This document shows, piece after piece, positions 59,643 through 64,000 of a stretch of 64,000 nt of DNA. How positions within the stretch are numbered: the first letter of the stretch is position 1; each line of letters opens with the position of its first letter. The notes below the pieces were generated by a model, which did not search any database, was not told the DNA's origin, and saw only the letters and a list, made by a program, of their open reading frames with translations. Source of the DNA: Solicoccozyma terricola (taxonomy: Eukaryota > Basidiomycota > Tremellomycetes > Filobasidiales > Piskurozymaceae). The DNA lies in NCBI GenBank assembly GCA_001600875.1, contig BCLD01000013.1, positions 650,450 through 714,449 of the forward strand. Reading direction: 5' to 3'. A program made the position numbers and the translations under genes.

Positions 59643-60133
59643 TTTGAAGGGTGATCAAGCTAGAAGATGGGAGGATACGGTCAGACGGGGGTGGATTGCG
59701 ATAGACGCTGTAAAGCTCACAAGACTGTTCTATGGACCTTTAGCGGACAGCTCGTTATCGTCCAGTCTGTTGCGACGGTCGCGGTTGGTCAAGTGACGAG
59801 TACGCGCAGGATGTCCCTGTCGAGCATCCAAAATCCCGAATGAATAGCTGTTCCGACCAACAGAGGTGTATGCGGCAGTCCGCAGCAGCTGATTCTCCGT
59901 TGCTATCTGCTGTTGTCTACTGCGTTGACGGGTGTGCGCTCTACTCTACATGCGAGGTGACAATCGACCAACAACCATGCTCCGTTTGTGATTCGCCACG
60001 TGACAGAACTCCGTAGCAGCGTCGACAGCATGGACAGCATGGACAGCATGGCATGGACACACCGATCGTGAGCAGCTTCCTCCCCATCGCACCCCGCACT
60101 CTCTTCCACCACTTGGCTAGCACAGAAGCACAA
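59643..60133. promoter_or_regulatory. Divergent promoter region between the UBC2-type and disulfide isomerase genes
   Basis: About 490 bp between start codons. A 10-bp tandem repeat (CAGCATGGA, about three units) lies at roughly 60025-60055, with in-frame ATG codons at 60053 and 60134. Confidence 0.5.
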
Positions 60134-61828
60134 ATGCGTGTCAACGTATTCGCCTTTACGGCACTCGCCATCTCCCTCTTCGATGGAGTGAACGCCGGGA
60201 TGTTCCCTGCGAAGAGCAGTGTCAAGATGTTGGATAGTAAGACGTATCAGAGGGCTTTGGCTGAGGGAGTGCGTAATGGCGTCTTGACTGACTCTTCAGA
60301 CATGTTGCTAAACACTCTTGCATCCATATAGGATATCGCTGTTAGTTTCGTATTCCCTCACCGTCTCTTCTCTTAGCTTACCTCCTCCCCCCGCCCCCGG
60401 ACGCCATGCAAACAGATGGTAGCATACATAGCACCATGGTGCGGACATTGCAAAAGTCTCGTTCCTGAATACGCACAAGCTTCCGATTCATTGTCACCTA
60501 TGATACCGTTCTATGCGGTCGATTGTGATGCGGATGAGAATAAAGGGATTTGTGCGAAGGAAGGGGTCAAGGGATTTCCTACCATCAAGGTGAATCTCGT
60601 GGTTTCTCTTCCTACTTGGCGCAGTGGCAGTTGTTCTATAATAGAGCTGATGTGAGGATGATTCGAATCAGGCTTTTCCACGAGGTTCAAAGTCATTACC
60701 GAGAGAGTACAACGGTGAAAGGAAAGCAAGAGCTTTGATTGATTATGCTACGAATCTCGTTTCCGACAAGGTCATGAAGTTGAGAAAGGTTGATGATATC
60801 GAGGCAACATTCTTAACCGAGGTGAATAATCAGATAATCATTGTAGAGAGACGACGTAGGAGAAACACTGATCATCCTAGAACCTTGCAATAGAAATCCC
60901 ATCTACCACACGCCATCCTTCTTCACCCAACTCAACACTCAATACCTCTACTTTGGAAAGTTCTAGCTTCCCGTTTGGTCGATAAAATCCATTTTGGTTT
61001 CTTCAAAGATGAAGCTGGAGTCGCTCGGAGGAATCTTGGCGTTGACGGTGGGAAAGCGGTCGATGGTGTGAAGGTTATTATTTGGAACGATGGGGAGAGG
61101 AGGGTTTATGGTGAGTTTGTGGGAAAGCGGTGGGGTAGCTGAAAATTACAATCGATTGATTTGGATTTGAGGGTGTTGGGGGAGCAGGCGGAGCACTTAA
61201 ATACGAACCTTTGATGAAGTACTTCAAGTCTCTTTCGTCGGATGAAAGCGATCGACCAACCGCTTCATTCACCGTCGATACTTCCTCTACATCTACCTCA
61301 ACCCCCACCACGCACGCCTCCACGTCCACGTCAACAGGCTCAACCGACTCCCAACGAAAGATCGCAAAACGGCTTGAGATGGAAAGGAAATGGGCCGAAG
61401 AAGAACGTCGAGATCGTCTTCGTCGAGAAAAGAGGGAAAGGGAGAAGGTAGCTCGTGCCACAGAAGAACAAGATAGAGACGTTGAGGAAATCCCACAACG
61501 GGAAGAGGTCCTGGAGGATTACGGGGTGTTGTCTCATGGGGAAGAGAAGGTAGCGACTAGTGGGAGTGCGATGGATTCGACGCCGACCGATGTAGGTGAA
61601 GTGGATGTTGAGAAGAGTCCTGTTACGCCGTTGGAAGCGGAGGCGGAGGGGGTTGATCACGGGTTTACACCGGTGAATGTCGTGGATGAAGGTACATCGG
61701 TACCGGCTGGCGATGGAGTATCCGCGGCTACGCCGCTTGAAGAGGAAGCAGCCGCATTTGAGGGCGAGTCTGAAGCAGTGAAACTCGCAGAGGAAGAGGC
61801 GATCAATCGCATTGTGGATGAATTGTAG
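60134..61828 (+). CDS. Secretory-pathway protein disulfide isomerase (Mpd1-like) with VDEL C-terminus
   Basis: Oxidoreductase of the ER lumen. The ATG at 60134 gives a signal peptide (MRVNVFAFTALAISLFDGVN); an upstream in-frame ATG at 60053 would add 27 residues. The thioredoxin domain contains the WCGHCK active site (MVAYIAPWCGHCKSLVPEYA), FYAVDCDADENKGICAKEGV and GFPTIK with cis-Pro, followed by AFPRGSKSLPREYNGERKAR. A second thioredoxin-like domain (KSHLPHAILLHPTQHSIPLL; LVDKIHFGFFKDEAG) lacks the CxxC. The C-terminal 200 residues are charged and Thr/Ser-rich with a coiled-coil-like KRLEMERKWAEEERRDRLRR, ending IVDEL, which fits an HDEL-type retention signal. A 9-nt microexon (60332-60340) encodes DIA. 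Confidence 0.9.
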
Positions 61829-62093
61829 TGTAACGTAGCAGCAGCGCATTGGTATAAAATCTGACCAGCACAATCATTATAAGAGAAGGATATAACAAGG
61901 AGAATCTAAGGGTTTCCAAGAGAGCGAGGGAAACAAAACAACAAGTAAAAGTTGCAGTGCAGAGTTGAAGACGAGGGGATACAATCGAGAGGGGAGTTGG
62001 CGTCAAAGGTCATGAAAAACGAGAGGGGAAGGGGGAAGGGGAGGGGGGGAGGGGGGGGGGGGGGNAGACCAAGNGATAAAAAGAAAACGCCTT

Positions 62094-64000
62094 CTATGCA
62101 AACATCTCGTCCTCGGTTGAGAACAACACAGCGTCCTCTCCGCGTTGTTCTCCTCGAACCTCGTTACCGCCCATCGGCAGTCCGAGGTGTTTGCCTGTGG
62201 CTTTTTGAGCGTCCTTTACCCATCCACCGGTGCGGAAAGCAGAAGCGGATGCGTTGGCGGTGGATCCATTGCGCGCGGAAGACACGATGGTGGATGATGA
62301 TGGACGTGGTTTTACGACCGGTTGAGGAACCGAGGCCGGGTGTGGGTGTTGTCCTTGAGCGAGGAGGATCAGACCGACTTCGCCGTGAAGACCAGAGTTC
62401 ATATAATGATACTGTGACGGGGTAGGGATTGGAATGATTAGATTTGGGGGAAGAGATCGATCACCAAGCGAAACGGCTCACCTTGAGACCATTCATCTGA
62501 CGATACCGCTTCAAGCAACCTTCACCTGCCGCACAAACAAACGGCCTGCTTTTTTCTTCAGCTTCCTCCTGCGTCAACCCTCCCCACTCGACTGCATCGC
62601 GGACCTCGAAATTACACTGCCCCTTTGACATGTGGTATTTCAACCCGTTTGACTGCTTGTAGGATTTTTGACACCCTGGTTGTGGGCATCGGAAGGGTCG
62701 ATGAGTGGCGAAGAGTGATGGTTGTGGTTCGCCGTTTGGCATATTTGGACGATTTGGACCGTTACCGTCTGAGCCGGATGGATCACCGCCTGATCCAGAT
62801 GGACAGGAGTCGGATGGCGTGACAATGGAGGTGGTTGGAGTAGAAGTCGAGGTCGGGATTGACGCTGATGCTGATGTCGGGTTTGAACCCGATGCGGCGG
62901 CGGCGGCGGCGGTGACGGTGACGGTATTTGAGGCGGTAGTTCCGACTGGTTCAGCTGCCTGCGATGGTGACGGCGTTGCACTGCCAGAGTTGCTCATGAA
63001 GAGAACATTGGGTGGGACAGCTGTGAGCGGGTTCACACTACCTGATGACCCCTGTGTCTCTCTCCGAACTGACGACCCGAATGCGGATTTGATAGCGAAT
63101 GCAGATGATGCGTGATTGGGTGATGAACGTGTTGACATTCGACCACCTGGGAAAGCCTGACGAGCGAGATTATACGAATCTCTAGATCGAGAAGAGCCAA
63201 TGGAAGATCCGCCACCAGTGGAGCCACCACCACCGCCACCACCACCGACGTTTGAACCGTTCGGCGGACTCGAAACGAAGCAACTTTCAAACGCGGATTC
63301 TTCATTTTTAGTGATACCAGTTTTGATAACGTCCTCGAGAGCGAGTTGTTTTAAGCCGTCGGTAGGGAGGTATCCAGGGATAGCATGCGATGGTATGGGT
63401 GACGTCTGAGCTGATGTCGTTGTCGTATCTGAAGAGTTTGAAGATGGAGGTTCATCGAAATCATCCATATCAACGTCATTTTCCTGGTCGATTTCGATTT
63501 CCATCGAAAGTTCCATGTGAGAAGTTGTAGGTGACATGACGACGACGTGTGATTCCTCGTACTGTTGGTGGGTGGGGGAGGGGGGGGGGGAGAGAGGAGA
63601 TGAGGATTCTGGGGTGGTGCGCGGGGGGTTGGATAAACGCTTACGTGTTCGAGTAAATCATGAAGACTACCCAAGTCCTTGCCGCAGCACATAAAGTCCT
63701 TGCACTGGGGGGAGGAGGGAAACGACGGCAACGTAAGTATGTGAACCAATATCAACCCCCGCCCCCTTCCACCCCACTCACGAATTCCGCTTCTTTCCGC
63801 ATCATCCTCGTCCGTTCCCTTCCATAACTCCCACTAACAAAACTTCGATTATTATAACTACCAAGTGGTACAGTTGACATGTTTGGTGATCGATAAGAAC
63901 CGTTTAAGCCTGTGAATGAGAATGAAGGGGATCGAGATGTAGGGTCTAGGAAGAAATCGGCGGAGCTGGGTGGGCGCCCGGGGGGGGGGGGGGGGGGGGG
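62094..64000 (-). CDS. Sfp1-like C2H2 zinc-finger transcription factor (5' end off window)
   Basis: Probable nuclear regulator related to Sfp1, which in yeast controls ribosomal protein and growth genes. The leftmost exon supplies the tail; the paired fingers read RPFRCPQPGCQKSYKQSNGL with KYHMSKGQC, then RPFVCAAGEGCLKRYRQMNG with LK|YHYMNSGLHGEVG, the GLKYH form typical of this family. An N-terminal third finger, CKDFMCCGKDLGSLHDLLEH with EESH, is split by an intron near 63570. Upstream exon: SSADFFLDPTSRSPSFSFTG and SYGRERTRMMRKEAEF. The linker is Ser/Gly/Ala-rich. An acceptor just before SSADFF and a terminal poly-G run (plus strand) show that more 5' sequence lies beyond the window. Stop near 62094 after STEDEMFA. 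Confidence 0.85.
63981..64000 (+). repeat. Poly-G run at the window edge
   Basis: 20 G residues close the window, preceded by GGGCGCCCG. The left gap flank (33101-33109) has a similar GGGCGCCGG sequence, so a contig end here is likely. Confidence 0.85.

Overview
The window is a gene-dense, intron-rich fungal chromosome segment, most likely from a basidiomycete yeast of the Tremellomycetes. The evidence is: many genes split by introns of about 50-80 nt with GTGAGT/GTAAGT donors; a Ste50/Ubc2-type adaptor carrying SAM, RA and two C-terminal SH3 domains; a group III (Nik1/Os-1) hybrid histidine kinase; and a GH71 alpha-1,3-glucanase. No prokaryotic signal (operons, ribosome binding sites, CRISPR) is present. 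The species assignment is inference; the eukaryotic, fungal nature is seen directly. All exon joins were made by eye from donor, acceptor and reading-frame agreement.

Layout: 1-6.3 kb holds a partial Ser-rich protein gene (-), a bZIP factor (+) and an orphan Cys-rich membrane protein (+). 6.6-17.3 kb holds three minus-strand genes: the hybrid histidine kinase, a histidine phosphatase and a protein of unknown function ending in a CaaX box. 18-27.6 kb holds MET2 (+), a small membrane protein (-), a Cdc4/Fbw7-type F-box WD40 protein (-), a second tiny membrane protein (+) and a CRIPT homologue (-). 28-35.7 kb holds the GH71 glucanase (+), a DUF4385-like protein (-), V-ATPase proteolipid (-, 5' end lost in a 1000-N gap) and ARP2 (+, 5' end lost in the same gap). 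35.9-45.2 kb holds a J-domain protein (+), a four-span membrane protein (+), TRM5 (-), an Ice2-like protein (+) and an unknown protein (-). 45.6-51.6 kb holds proteasome beta-2 (-) and a Gvp36-type BAR protein (+), with a second gap (835 N) between their 5' ends. 51.7-64 kb holds tyrosyl-tRNA synthetase (-), PET117 (-), ATP4 (+), the Ste50/Ubc2 adaptor (-), a thioredoxin-fold disulfide isomerase (+) and an Sfp1-like zinc-finger factor (-, runs off the right edge).

The genes are mostly housekeeping and do not form a metabolic cluster. Two links stand out: signalling (the Nik1-type kinase feeds the HOG pathway and Ste50 adaptors feed MAPK modules) and mitochondrial respiration (PET117 beside ATP4, start codons about 220 bp apart on opposite strands).

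The most unusual structure is a 1.4-kb intron in the Gvp36-type gene, filled with degenerate palindromic repeats built on a GAGCGnAGCGA core, clearest at the 5' end and increasingly decayed towards the 3' end. Also notable are many long G/C homopolymers in introns and intergenic regions (both assembly gaps abut them), several microexons of 8-22 nt including one that carries the kinase phospho-acceptor Asp, and a probable GC-AG intron.
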